Positions 1-7,556 are shown, numbered from the stretch's first letter. The stretch is 46,959 nucleotides of DNA from Burkholderiales bacterium (GCA_025354165.1 JANXNI010000089.1:1-46959), one strand, 5' to 3'. Notes: a model not told the origin generated them from the sequence alone. Made by a program: numbers and translations.

Positions 1-1
1 C

Positions 2-7
2 TATAAT
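2..7 (+). promoter_or_regulatory. -10 box of the tRNA-Lys promoter
   Basis: A perfect TATAAT lies 10 bases before the first base of the tRNA. The matching -35 box falls outside the window. The spacing allows a short 5' leader for RNase P. Confidence 0.6.
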
Positions 8-17
8 GGAAGGCTTC

Positions 18-93
18 GGGACGTTAGCTCAGTTGGTAGAGCAGCGGACTTTTAATCCGTTGGTCGGCGGTTCGAGCCCGCCACGTCCTACCA
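18..93 (+). tRNA. tRNA-Lys (anticodon UUU)
   Basis: This is a complete 76-base cloverleaf. The acceptor stem GGGACGT/ACGTCCT has a G-U first pair. The D arm is GCTC/GAGC. The anticodon stem GCGGA/TCCGT carries loop CTTTTAA with anticodon TTT, and the T arm GGCGG/CCGCC has loop TTCGAGC. The discriminator is A and the CCA end is encoded. It delivers lysine to AAA/AAG codons. A -10 box precedes it and a rho-independent terminator follows, so it is probably the last or only gene of its transcript. Confidence 0.97.
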
Positions 94-141
94 CCGCCTT
101 TTGGCGTTAAAGATTCAAAAATAAAAAATAACAAAATAAAA

Positions 142-166
142 AGCCTGGCATTGCCGGGCTTTTTTG
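142..166 (+). terminator. Rho-independent terminator of tRNA-Lys
   Basis: The stem AGCCTGGC/GCCGGGCT, with one U-G pair and a 3-base loop, is followed by a run of six T residues. An A-rich stretch precedes it. It ends the tRNA transcript. Confidence 0.85.
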
Positions 167-221
167 CTTTTGGCGTCGACACATCGTGCGCGAATGACAC
201 CGCGCAGCGTGTGAGAACATT

Positions 222-341
222 TATCAGCTTTGTGATGAAAGCCTTATTTCATAGGGGCTAGAACGATAAAAAAACTTTTATCGACTTAAAGCATTTTGCG
301 CTTCCAGCCCCAGTGCAGTCTTGATTTCCTTAAAAAGCCAA
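222..341. repeat. ERIC-like intergenic palindrome, copy A
   Basis: This is one of seven related elements. The left arm begins TATCAGCTTTGTGATGAAAG and runs to CATAGGGGCTAG. The right arm has AGCCCC, which pairs with GGGGCT, and ends in AAAAAGCC. The centre carries TTATCGACTT, the reverse complement of the family core AAGTCGATAA. It lies between the tRNA terminator and the stop codon of the minus-strand CDF gene, ending about 16 bases from that stop. Confidence 0.75.
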
Positions 342-356
342 TGACAACACTGACGC

Positions 357-1337
357 TCAGGAAGTCCGAGCCTCATCACCCGCAGCGCTCGCCACCACCG
401 CCCCATGATCCAGATCCGGCCGCTTCCACGGATCCACATGGGTCATCAGGTTCAGCACGCGGTGCCGCTGCATCACGCGTCGCCGCGCCTCCACCGCAAT
501 GTCGTGCCCGGCCTCCACCGTCAGCGTCGCGTCCACCTCAATGTGCGCGTCGGCCACGATCATGTCGCCCATCTTGCGCGTCCGGATGTCGTGCACGTTC
601 TTCACGCCCGGCGTGTCCGCCACGGTCTTGCGAATCGCCGCCGCCTCTTCCTCGTTCACCGCGCGATCCATCAAATCGTGCAGCGCGTCCCAGCCAAAGC
701 CCCAGCCCATCTTCGCCACCATAAAGCCCACAATCAGCGCCGCAATCGGGTCCAGGATCGGATAGCCCAGCAAATTGCCGACGATGCCCACCGACACCAC
801 CAGGCTGGAGGCCGCGTCCGAGCGCGCATGCCACGCGTTCGCCACCAGCATGCTCGACTTCACGCGCTTCGCCACCTTCAGCATGTAGCGGAACAACAAC
901 TCCTTCGCCACCAGCGCGCCCAGCGCCACATACAGCGCCACCACATGTACCTGCGCAATCGCCGACGGGTTCTCAAGCTTCACCGCCGCCGACCACAACA
1001 TCCCCACGCCCACCGCCAGCAAAATCACGCCCAGCGCCAGCGAAGCCGCCGTCTCAAAGCGCTGATGCCCATACGGATGATCCTCGTCCGCGTCCTTCTG
1101 GCTCGCGTGGTTCGCCAGCAGCACCACAAAATCCGCCACCAGATCCGACAGCGAATGAATGCCATCCGCAATCAGCCCCTGCGACTTCGACATCACGCCC
1201 ACCACGATCTGCGCCGTAGACAACACCACATTCACCACCACGCTCACCCACGTCGAACGCGACGCCGCAGACGAGCGCTCAGCCGCCGAGATCGGCGAAT
1301 CGTCTTCGTTTTCTTCTTTGATGTCGGAGAAGGGCAT
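357..1337 (-). CDS. Cation diffusion facilitator (CDF) family transporter
   Basis: A 326-residue inner-membrane protein that should export divalent metal ions (Zn, Fe, Co or Cd) in exchange for protons. Six hydrophobic segments lie in the first 220 residues. The metal-site motif HSLSD is in the second membrane helix and HARSD in the fifth, as in YiiP/FieF-type CDF proteins. A cytoplasmic ferredoxin-like domain follows (about residues 225-310), with the conserved stretch VHDIRTRKMGDMIVADAHIE. An acidic N-terminal tail and a short Ala-rich C-terminal extension are the only additions. It starts at an ATG and is a single gene facing copy A of the repeat. Metal specificity cannot be read from sequence alone. 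Confidence 0.9.
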   Translation of the reverse strand: MPFSDIKEENEDDSPISAAERSSAASRSTWVSVVVNVVLSTAQIVVGVMSKSQGLIADGIHSLSDLVADFVVLLANHASQKDADEDHPYGHQRFETAASLALGVILLAVGVGMLWSAAVKLENPSAIAQVHVVALYVALGALVAKELLFRYMLKVAKRVKSSMLVANAWHARSDAASSLVVSVGIVGNLLGYPILDPIAALIVGFMVAKMGWGFGWDALHDLMDRAVNEEEAAAIRKTVADTPGVKNVHDIRTRKMGDMIVADAHIEVDATLTVEAGHDIAVEARRRVMQRHRVLNLMTHVDPWKRPDLDHGAVVASAAGDEARTS

Positions 1338-1457
1338 GGGCGGATTTGTATGTGGGTTTCGTTGCGGCGCAATGATAGGCCGCGTAGGTTAGTCGGGGCT
1401 GTTTAGTCGTTGCCTACCAATCGTGATCGTTACGAGTTCACGTCGGCACCGCCACAT

Positions 1458-1589
1458 TCAACTCCGCCGCCCGCTGAGCAGCGACGCTACCAATTCATCT
1501 TCGCTAAGCTGCTCACGGTGGCTCACCCCCGCACGCTCTGAAAGCTGCGCCTGCGAAAGCCCGCACGCTTCGCGAGCGATGCGAATTGA
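1458..1589 (-). pseudogene. Remnant of an XRE-type helix-turn-helix regulator
   Basis: About 43 codons read SIRIAREACGLSQAQLSERA..., which matches the first helices of an XRE/Cro DNA-binding domain. The reading then runs out after GVSHREQL, before the rest of the domain. No plausible start codon or ribosome site lies close by. It may be the remains of an antitoxin regulator at the edge of the toxin-antitoxin cluster. The 395-base gap between the CDF gene and hipA shows nothing else. Confidence 0.4.
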
Positions 1590-1732
1590 GTAACAGAGGC
1601 GGAGTAAATACGTGATTCTGCGGAGGCGCAATGTTAGGTATGGCCACAATTACAAACGCGGTTGCGCCCTATCACGGCCAGAAGATCGCCACTCTCGCAT
1701 CAACTGGGCGGCACAGTTAAGGCAGGACCAAT

Positions 1733-3001
1733 TCACGCAGCAAACGCACTAGCCATCAACGCCTGTTCCGACGCCGGAATCCCTAGACTGCCCGCCACAC
1801 TCCGCCACTCGCTAACAGCCGAGCGCACATCACTCAACACACGCGCCGCACCCCCAGCCGACAACCCGTAATCCTTACACGCATCCATCGCGATGGACAC
1901 GTCACACGCGGTCTCTACCTCGTTAATCGCCAGCGACAATTCGCGCCGCTCAATCGACGGATTCATGTCGTATGCGGGCGATAGCCGGATGCCATCCGCA
2001 CCAATGAAAAACCCGTGATTACGCAGATGGTCGTCCGTGTTGTGAATCAGGATATTGAACACAACGCGACGGAACAACTGCTCGCAATCCGCGCGCGTAT
2101 CGGCCCCTCGCGATTGCAACAAATCCACCAGTTCAAGATAACTCGCACCGGCCTCACCGTCCACCCGCTGCGTCAATGTCATCGCGGAAACAAACGCAAG
2201 CCGACGGCCCGCTGCCGTGCGATCAAACCGCTGCACCAGAAACGTCGTGTACGGGCTATCCGGCAAGCGCAGCGGCCTCGCATGCGGCACCTTGATCCCC
2301 GCGCGCTCGGCCAGGCGATGCGCCACCAGTTCCCACGCGGCCACGTCCCGCGTGTCCTGTCGGCTCGGAAACTTGGCCATGCACAGTGCGCCCGCCTCGT
2401 CGCGAACCGACGCCTTGGGCCGCGCACCGCCCAGCGATGAGCCGGGCGCAAACAATTGCGACAACCAGTACTCGTAGTCGGGGTGCTCCTCGTCGTTCAC
2501 ATGCGCCTCAAAGTTGAGGCTCGCCGCCTGCAACTCGCGCAGCGACGCAATCGGAGGCGCAGCAAGTCGCGCATTGCTATCGATGAAAGGCCCGCCCGCC
2601 GCCGCCCGAAAGCGCAGCGCCCCAAGCCGCGTTTCATCATGCACGCCCAGCAGGTAATCCCACTCCGTCAAGCTACGCGGTCGCCGCCCGTCATGCCGCG
2701 CCCGCGTGCTCTCGCGCCGCTGCATCAGCACGCGCCCCCAGCGATCCGGCGACGAATCGAGAAATATCCCAAACGACGCCCGATCAGCCGCCGGATACTG
2801 CGGCCCCGACACCAAAGCAAGGTCAGGATCAAACGCAAACGCCGCCGCCCCTCGCAGCCACGAGCGGTCGTACTCAAACGAGAAAATCTCACCCGCACCG
2901 GACGACTGACAATGCAATTCGCCCATCACGGCGGGCTGGGCAGTGGCTGCAAGCTGCTCAAGCTCAACACACACCTGAACCGTCTTCATCAAAGCGGCCA
3001 T
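1733..3001 (-). CDS. hipA: HipA-family serine/threonine kinase toxin
   Basis: A 422-residue type II toxin. HipA kinases phosphorylate aminoacyl-tRNA synthetases (GltX in E. coli), which stalls translation and induces persistence. The phosphate-binding loop is GSSLGGARPK (187-196). The catalytic block HNTDDHLRNH is at 320-329 and the metal-binding PAYDMNP at 342-348. The N-terminal domain (about 1-150) includes SFGIFLDSSPDRWG, typical of the family. It starts at an ATG 5 bases after the hipB stop. The ribosome site AAGGAG lies inside the last codons of hipB, so the two are translationally coupled. All key residues are present, so it looks active. The exact substrate is unknown. Confidence 0.92.
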   Translation of the reverse strand: MAALMKTVQVCVELEQLAATAQPAVMGELHCQSSGAGEIFSFEYDRSWLRGAAAFAFDPDLALVSGPQYPAADRASFGIFLDSSPDRWGRVLMQRRESTRARHDGRRPRSLTEWDYLLGVHDETRLGALRFRAAAGGPFIDSNARLAAPPIASLRELQAASLNFEAHVNDEEHPDYEYWLSQLFAPGSSLGGARPKASVRDEAGALCMAKFPSRQDTRDVAAWELVAHRLAERAGIKVPHARPLRLPDSPYTTFLVQRFDRTAAGRRLAFVSAMTLTQRVDGEAGASYLELVDLLQSRGADTRADCEQLFRRVVFNILIHNTDDHLRNHGFFIGADGIRLSPAYDMNPSIERRELSLAINEVETACDVSIAMDACKDYGLSAGGAARVLSDVRSAVSEWRSVAGSLGIPASEQALMASAFAA

Positions 3002-3006
3002 GCGCG

Positions 3007-3390
3007 CTACTCCTTCTCCCGTTCGCGAGACAGGGCTGGGGTGAGGGCGTCGTCGCTCACCACCGCAATCGACTCAGCAATCTTCTTCGAAGAGCGCCGC
3101 TGCGTCGGCAACGCCGCATCCTGCAATTTTCGCCCAAGCAAATCATCCGCCGCCAGCGTCGCCAAATCCTGCTCCAGCCGCAACACCTGCATCACCCGCG
3201 CATAAATGCCCAGCGCCACCGCCGGGTCGCCCAGCTCAACGCGATACACAGTCTTCCGCGAAACGCCAGCGCGCTGGGCGACCATCTCAGCCGAATACTT
3301 TCGGCGCAGACGTGCAAGCTTCAGGTTGCTGCCGACGGTTTCCAGCAGGCGCGTGAGGCGGGGTAGAAGTGAGGGTGCGGCGCGCGACAT
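3007..3390 (-). CDS. hipB: HipB-like XRE antitoxin and autorepressor
   Basis: A 127-residue DNA-binding antitoxin partner of HipA. The XRE helix-turn-helix covers about residues 18-75 (LKLARLRRKYSAEMVAQRAG... then KTVYRVELGD). HipB proteins bind HipA and dimerise on palindromic operators to repress the operon. A strong palindrome with an 8-base spacer sits 27 bases upstream. The last 12 residues come from a REP-type repeat, so the protein is longer than classical HipB (88 residues). A flexible region (about 90-115) connects domain and tail. The ATG start is the only good choice. Confidence 0.88.
   Translation of the reverse strand: MSRAAPSLLPRLTRLLETVGSNLKLARLRRKYSAEMVAQRAGVSRKTVYRVELGDPAVALGIYARVMQVLRLEQDLATLAADDLLGRKLQDAALPTQRRSSKKIAESIAVVSDDALTPALSREREKE
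3011..3047. repeat. GGGAGAGGG-type REP absorbed into the hipB 3' end
   Basis: The sequence matches the inverted-repeat family at 13190-13307, 20147-20193 and 21169-21213 (CTCTCCC...GGGAGAG followed by GGGGTGAGGG). Read on the minus strand it encodes LTPALSREREKE, the last residues of HipB, and also supplies the hipA ribosome site. Confidence 0.7.
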
Positions 3391-3416
3391 ATGCGTCGCA
3401 TTTTACTCAAATATAT

Positions 3417-3448
3417 GCATTTATGTGTAATTTGTGACACATAGATGC
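3417..3448. promoter_or_regulatory. Palindromic operator upstream of hipBA
   Basis: The sequence reads GCAT-2-ATGTGT-8-ACACAT-2-ATGC, a perfect inverted repeat with symmetric 2-base gaps and an 8-base centre. The 8-base spacer matches the TATCC-N8-GGATA layout of the E. coli HipB operator, though the half-sites differ. It is the likely HipB autoregulatory site. Binding is inferred, not shown. Confidence 0.7.
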
Positions 3449-3518
3449 TAAATTCAGCTTTTGCGACGTAGCACATTCCTGGTTGCGAAACGTGAGAGGG
3501 CACATTAAGAAATTTTCC

Positions 3519-3755
3519 CTACGTGGTCACTGACAAGCTCCGCTGCACTTGTCGCAGTACCGATGCCGCGTGTTCCCGGGTAACACCGGGAAACAGTTCT
3601 AAAAATTCGTCGACAGTCACGCCAGCGCGAAGGTTCTCAAACAACGATGCAACTGGCACGCGCGTGCCCACGAACACCCATGCTCCGCTGACTTTCTCAG
3701 GATTTCGCTCAACGGCGTCGCAATCGTCCCAGTGAATGTTTTGCGTCTTCAACAC
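3519..3755 (-). CDS. DUF433 domain protein, probable antitoxin-like partner
   Basis: A 78-residue protein. DUF433 proteins carry a small winged-helix-like fold and usually accompany PIN-like DUF5615 toxins. Visible motifs are the VFVGTRVPVASLFENL stretch (about 27-42) and DEFLELFPGVTREHAASVL (about 49-67). The start is a GTG that shares its G with the TAG stop of the DUF3883 gene (TAGTG), so translation should be coupled. No DUF5615 gene lies beside it; the partner here is the nuclease-like protein upstream. Its role as antitoxin or adaptor is inferred from the family only. Confidence 0.8.
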   Translation of the reverse strand: MLKTQNIHWDDCDAVERNPEKVSGAWVFVGTRVPVASLFENLRAGVTVDEFLELFPGVTREHAASVLRQVQRSLSVTT

Positions 3756-4588
3756 TAGCCAAAGCTCGCGCGATAAGTGATTGGATCAAGCTCACAGTGC
3801 TGGCTTAGCGCGCCGCTCAGTTCAAAGAGTCGCGGCGACTGACGAAATTCGAATAAGCGATAAAGCCGGAACTGGTCTTTTGCTTCGTGTGAAAGAGCCA
3901 ACTCGCTTTTTGTAACGAAAAACGGCGTTTCACGCGCAAAGGACGTTGTCTTGACTTCTATGAGGCGTTCACGCCCATCGGCCTCGAATGACAAGATGTC
4001 ATAGCCAAGCCCGTCGCCCTTGCTCTGCGAGACATGATCAACCCGATCTGCCAGTTTGGACAGACCAAGCTGATTCAATCTCCAATGTTCGAACTGAACA
4101 ACAAATTGTTCGCCAGCGAGTCCTAAGGACCGATTGTGAGCCTCCCGCTCGAGATAGTCTCTTTTGACGGCTCGACGTAAATAGGTTGCTTGTGCTTCCG
4201 CTGCGCGATGCTGCCTAGTCGGCGGTGACGTTTTAACGCTAGAAAACTCCGTCTGAATTGGGGCAACGGCTGGCTGTTGCACCGCAGACAAAGCGGCCTG
4301 ATCGAGCGACGGCTTCGATCCGATTCGTTCCTCCGCAACTTCAGCTAGCAAGCGCTGGTAATTTCCGCGAGGCTGGTAGCCGCGAATGCTTGGGAAACCA
4401 AGGTCAATCATCACCGCACTGATATTGCAATGCTTGAACTCTACTGAGCCTTCAGAGCGTTGCAGTAACTTCGTTCGCAATTGTCGACGGTGTTCCGCCT
4501 TGCTGTACTTTTGACCGGAAAGTTCGAGCGTAAGCATCAGCAGATAGTCCGCAACAATCGCTTCAACCTCCTCGCGAGTCCAATCCAT
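3755..4588 (-). CDS. DUF3883 domain protein with PD-(D/E)XK nuclease-like core
   Basis: A 277-residue protein. The N-terminal domain (1-90) has MLTLELSGQKYSKAEHRR and KHCNISAVMIDLG, a module often fused to nucleases in mobile and defence genes. A low-complexity linker (about 95-130) follows. The DUF3883 domain (about 155-245) shows the nuclease-type residues: E160 in GLAGEQFV, D197 in GYDI, and E211-V-K213 in LIEVKTT. I chose the ATG at 4588 because the 50 residues upstream in frame look non-coding. The gene is coupled to the DUF433 gene and lies in a toxin-antitoxin cluster. DNA cleavage or restriction is a reasonable guess, not shown. Confidence 0.8.
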   Translation of the reverse strand: MDWTREEVEAIVADYLLMLTLELSGQKYSKAEHRRQLRTKLLQRSEGSVEFKHCNISAVMIDLGFPSIRGYQPRGNYQRLLAEVAEERIGSKPSLDQAALSAVQQPAVAPIQTEFSSVKTSPPTRQHRAAEAQATYLRRAVKRDYLEREAHNRSLGLAGEQFVVQFEHWRLNQLGLSKLADRVDHVSQSKGDGLGYDILSFEADGRERLIEVKTTSFARETPFFVTKSELALSHEAKDQFRLYRLFEFRQSPRLFELSGALSQHCELDPITYRASFG

Positions 4589-4791
4589 AACTGCTTGACG
4601 CCTGCAATACCGTTTGTGTGGGAAGCCTACCCTATTCTGCAACGGCGAAAACTCACGGAGTACCAAAACCCACCTAACAAACCCTCCGTAGGCCGGTGAA
4701 GTGTGTGTGTGATTGATCTGCCCCCGCGACCCTAACAAGACATCTTCCGAGAGCCCGGTTCTCGCTCCCGTCTTCCGAACGATGACCTCCG

Positions 4792-5199
4792 CTACAAAAC
4801 CACCACCCCCGCTTCCTTCGCCGCCCGCTGCAACGCCTTGTCAAGCGTCGCGAGCGGCAGTGCTTTGCGTAGCGCGAGTTCGAGGTAACAGGTGTCGTAG
4901 CTGGTGAGACCGTAACGCACGGCAAGTTGCAGCAGGCTGTCCCACGCGCGGCGGCTGCCTTCGAGGTCGATCTGCACGGGCAGCGCCGCAATACGTTGGG
5001 CGGCAACGTTTGCGGCAGCGGGGCTGATCCGGTTGCGCCGCGCTGCGCCGATCAGCACATTGGTGACTTCCAGCGGCCAGATCGACGGGGCCTCGGCACC
5101 CTCGGCGACCAGCTTGTCGAGCAGGGTGTCGGTCGCCGCGGTCCTCTCGTCCTCGAAGCACCACGCCATCGTGACGGAGCAGTCCAGCACAAAGCTCAT
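4792..5199 (-). CDS. vapC: VapC-family PIN-domain ribonuclease toxin
   Basis: A 135-residue PIN domain covering the whole protein. The four acidic residues that bind Mg/Mn in VapC toxins are visible: D6 (VLDCS), E44 (PLEVTN), D102 (SYDTCYLELA) and D120 (ATLDKAL). VapC enzymes cut tRNA or rRNA when the antitoxin is degraded. The ATG start overlaps the antitoxin stop by 4 bases (ATGA), a standard arrangement. The catalytic set is intact. The 203-base gap beyond it, towards the DUF3883 gene, shows nothing recognisable. Confidence 0.92.
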   Translation of the reverse strand: MSFVLDCSVTMAWCFEDERTAATDTLLDKLVAEGAEAPSIWPLEVTNVLIGAARRNRISPAAANVAAQRIAALPVQIDLEGSRRAWDSLLQLAVRYGLTSYDTCYLELALRKALPLATLDKALQRAAKEAGVVVL

Positions 5200-5453
5200 C
5201 GTCTGCCTTGGGCTTTGAGCGCGTCAACAGTCAGGCCGTCCAGCCGCCACGAACGCGTGGTGTCGAGCAGAGCGTCGGCTGCGCGCCGGGCATCGTCGCG
5301 GTCGTGACGCGCGGTAGCGGACACCATGCGGGCGACCGCACGTCCACGACGGGTGATGATCACCTCGTCACCCGCCTCAACCCAGTCGAGCAGCGTGCCC
5401 AGCTTGTTTTTTGCCTCAAAGGCTCCGACTTCGTGGTGTGCGAGATTTGCCAT
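5196..5453 (-). CDS. vapB: Phd/YefM-type antitoxin of VapC
   Basis: An 85-residue antitoxin. The N-terminal part (VGAFEAKNKLGTLLDWVEAGDEVIITRRGRAVARMV) is the Phd/YefM DNA-binding fold. The C-terminal part (RAADALLDTTRSWRLDGLTVDALKAQGRR) should wrap and block the VapC active site. The ATG start is preceded by an AT-rich promoter with a tandem ATAAGCT repeat. The two genes overlap by 4 bases and form one operon. Confidence 0.9.
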   Translation of the reverse strand: MANLAHHEVGAFEAKNKLGTLLDWVEAGDEVIITRRGRAVARMVSATARHDRDDARRAADALLDTTRSWRLDGLTVDALKAQGRR

Positions 5454-5475
5454 GACGTGACCCGACCTAATTTTA

Positions 5476-5494
5476 ATAAGCTAGATTATAAGCT
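5476..5494 (-). promoter_or_regulatory. Promoter and tandem repeat upstream of vapBC
   Basis: On the minus strand a TATAAT -10 box (5490-5485) overlaps two direct copies of ATAAGCT that start 12 bases apart, 5476-5482 and 5488-5494. The overlap with the -10 box suggests an antitoxin binding site. No clear -35 box is seen. Confidence 0.45.
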
Positions 5495-5571
5495 GGCTGA
5501 TTTGGGCTGGTTGACACTTTGCATCGCGCATCTCGCGGGTGCGTTTACAAAAAAAATACTGAGAATTGCTA

Positions 5572-5620
5572 AATCATTCCCGTAAAACAAATATTAAATG
5601 TATGATTTACGGGAATGATT
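5572..5620. promoter_or_regulatory. 15-bp perfect inverted repeat over the ATPase start codon
   Basis: AATCATTCCCGTAAA and TTTACGGGAATGATT are perfect inverted copies separated by 19 bases. The right arm contains the ATG of the following gene and its closest purine-rich stretch ACGGGA. It could be a protein-binding operator or, as RNA, a hairpin that hides the translation start. Confidence 0.7.
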
Positions 5621-6796
5621 GCGAGGAACATCGAAAACATTGTGCGCGAGCGCCTTCGGAGCTCCGTCCCTGCTGTGGTGCTTTTGGGGCCACGTCAGGT
5701 AGGCAAGACAACGCTTGCCAGGAAGATTGCGGCAGACTGGCCGGGCGGCGCGGTTTATCTGGATATGGAGCGTCCAGCGGATGGTCGGCGGCTTGATGAT
5801 GCGGACGCGTATCTGCGGGCGCAGCACGGCAAGCTGGTGGTGATTGACGAGATTCAGCGGCTGCCGGGATTATTCGAAATTCTGCGCGGCATCATTGATG
5901 ACCGTCGCGCGGGGGGCGAGCGGTTTGGTCACTTTTTGTTGCTGGGTTCGGCGGCGCTTGAGCTGATGCGCCAGTCGTCCGAATCGTTGGCCGGGCGGGT
6001 CGCGTACATGGAGATTAGCCCGGTCGATATTCTGGACGCAGAACCGGCGGGTATTGATGCGCAAACGCTGTGGGTTCGCGGCGGTTTTCCCGAAAGTTTG
6101 CTGGCGGCGAACGACACGACGAGCCTTGACTGGCGGCGCGATTTCATTCGCTCGTACCTTGAGCGCGATGTGCCGATGTTTGCGCCGCGCATGCCGACCG
6201 AGACGCTGGGCCGCTTGTGGATCATGCTCGCGCATCAGCAGGGCGCGCTGCTCAATCAGGCGCGCCTCGCTGCGAGCCTTGGCATCGGCGCCAGCACGCT
6301 CACGCGATACGTTGATCTGCTGGTGGACTTGCAACTGGTGCGTCGGCTGCCTCCTTGGGCCGCCAACGTCGGCAAGCGTCTGACCAAAACGCCGAAGGTT
6401 TATGTGCGCGACAGTGGCGTCGTGCATGCACTGCTAGAGCTCGCCACGTGGAACGACGTGCTCGGACATCCGGTGGCGGGCACCAGCTACGAGGGCTTTG
6501 TAATCGAGAGCTTGATTCAGGCGGCGGGCAATGCACGGCGCGCGTATTTCTATCGAACCCACGACGGCGCAGAAATTGATCTCGTGTTCGAGCGCGGCGG
6601 CACGCCGGAGATCGCCATCGAAGTGAAGCGATCCTCCGCGCCGAGGGTAGAGCGCGGCTTTACGCTGGCGACGGCGGATCTCGCCGTGCAGTCGCGCTAC
6701 GTGGTCTATCCGGGCAGTGAATCATTTTCGTTGCGCGGTGGTGTTGAGGCGATAGGTCTGGCGGCGCTGGCAGCCAAGTTGCGCGCGACTGCGTAG
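5615..6796 (+). CDS. AAA ATPase with DUF4143 C-terminal domain
   Basis: A 393-residue protein of the AAA_14 plus DUF4143 family, common in accessory regions; its biological role is not established. Walker A is GPRQVGKTT (K31) and Walker B LVVIDEIQR (D78, E79). LLLGSAAL follows as sensor 1. The DUF4143 part (about 180-390) contains LLNQARLAASLGIGASTLTRYVDLL, a helix-turn-helix-like stretch. It ends with a restriction-endonuclease-like motif, E..D in GAEIDLVFER and EIAIEVK. The gene is on the plus strand, opposite to its neighbours. The start codon lies inside the inverted repeat. A chromosomal passenger with toxin-like or defence activity is possible. Confidence 0.88.
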   Translation: MIARNIENIVRERLRSSVPAVVLLGPRQVGKTTLARKIAADWPGGAVYLDMERPADGRRLDDADAYLRAQHGKLVVIDEIQRLPGLFEILRGIIDDRRAGGERFGHFLLLGSAALELMRQSSESLAGRVAYMEISPVDILDAEPAGIDAQTLWVRGGFPESLLAANDTTSLDWRRDFIRSYLERDVPMFAPRMPTETLGRLWIMLAHQQGALLNQARLAASLGIGASTLTRYVDLLVDLQLVRRLPPWAANVGKRLTKTPKVYVRDSGVVHALLELATWNDVLGHPVAGTSYEGFVIESLIQAAGNARRAYFYRTHDGAEIDLVFERGGTPEIAIEVKRSSAPRVERGFTLATADLAVQSRYVVYPGSESFSLRGGVEAIGLAALAAKLRATA

Positions 6797-6837
6797 CTAT
6801 CCGTTGATCGCCCATCGTCGCGCACCCGGCTGCCCCT

Positions 6838-7119
6838 TCAAGGCCATTTCCGGTGCGCGTGAATGACGGCGACGATCTCAACGCGCACGGCGTCAAACCG
6901 ATAGAACACGACGTAGTTCGTGTGCACAACCAGTTCACGCAAACCCGCGACTCCGTACCGTGTACTTTCCTTTCCGATTTCTGGAAAGGCTGGCAATACG
7001 GAAACACGCGCGTCTACCTCGATTTTGAACTTACGCGCAGCCGTCGGTTTGTCGGTCGCGATTGCGGTGATGATGGCTAACAGATCGTCGCGCGCTAACG
7101 CACTCCATTCAAGCCGCAC
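6838..7119 (-). CDS. ParE/RelE-family toxin
   Basis: A 93-residue protein with the ParE/RelE fold: MRLEWSALARDDLLAIITAIA at the start, then ARKFKIEVDARVSVLPAFPEIGKES and the conserved ending LRELVVHTNYVVFYRFD...VEIVAVIHAHRKWP. ParE members poison gyrase, while RelE members cut mRNA on the ribosome. The R..YVVFYR..V.I..V.H pattern is nearer ParE. It starts with GTG and overlaps the antitoxin gene by 11 bases. Confidence 0.88.
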   Translation of the reverse strand: MRLEWSALARDDLLAIITAIATDKPTAARKFKIEVDARVSVLPAFPEIGKESTRYGVAGLRELVVHTNYVVFYRFDAVRVEIVAVIHAHRKWP

Positions 7120-7546
7120 GCGCGGGCTTTCTCTCCGTTGCTTCGATGATGGCGTCGACCTCGGCCATCACGTCGCTATGCGCTATCGCAGGGCGCGGAT
7201 CCGCCAGCGCGCGCTCCAGCTTCATGCGCACGTAGGCTTCATGCGAGGATCGAAGCGCCTCGGCGCGGTCGGGCCGGGAACGGCGGGCAAGCACCGCCTC
7301 TTCCGGGCGCCAATCATGCGCATCAACACGATATTCCTGGATGCCCAACTCTTTCAACAACGAAAACGCTTTGATCGGGTTAGCGAATTCTCTTGGCGCT
7401 TTTTCGCGCTTGGTGATGAGGGTGGCGTCGCCGCCACGGGTTTCCGCCACGATGCGAAACTTTGATCCCAAGGCGCGAATCGTGACCGAAAGCAGCGCCC
7501 CTGTTTCAGCGCCGCTGCGGAACTGCTCTAGCGTTAGCTGGTGCAT
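7109..7546 (-). CDS. Antitoxin partner of the ParE-like toxin
   Basis: A 145-residue protein upstream of and overlapping the toxin gene. Residues about 1-75 (LSVTIRALGSKFRIVAETRGGDATLITKRE then FANPIKAFSLLKELGI) resemble the ParC-like N-terminal domain of large ParE antitoxins. The C-terminal part (about 95-145) has the charged helix AYVRMKLERALADPRPAIAHSDVMAEVDAII seen in antitoxins that bind ParE. It is longer than usual (most are 60-90 residues) because of the extra N-terminal domain. Two palindromic sites lie upstream. Confidence 0.75.
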   Translation of the reverse strand: MHQLTLEQFRSGAETGALLSVTIRALGSKFRIVAETRGGDATLITKREKAPREFANPIKAFSLLKELGIQEYRVDAHDWRPEEAVLARRSRPDRAEALRSSHEAYVRMKLERALADPRPAIAHSDVMAEVDAIIEATERKPARAA

Positions 7547-7556
7547 GTGATTGCCG

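Noticed and set aside
222-341. Copy A as a terminator of the tRNA gene
   Set aside because: A proper terminator with U-tract already lies at 142-166, and copy A belongs to a dispersed family.
405-1406. Long plus-strand open frame, His/Arg-rich, opposite the CDF gene
   Set aside because: It is a shadow of the CDF gene on the other strand; composition is low-complexity and no family matches.
4589-4791. Extension of the DUF3883 gene to an upstream start at 4738
   Set aside because: The extra 50 residues have no family similarity and the ATG at 4588 fits the usual N-terminus.
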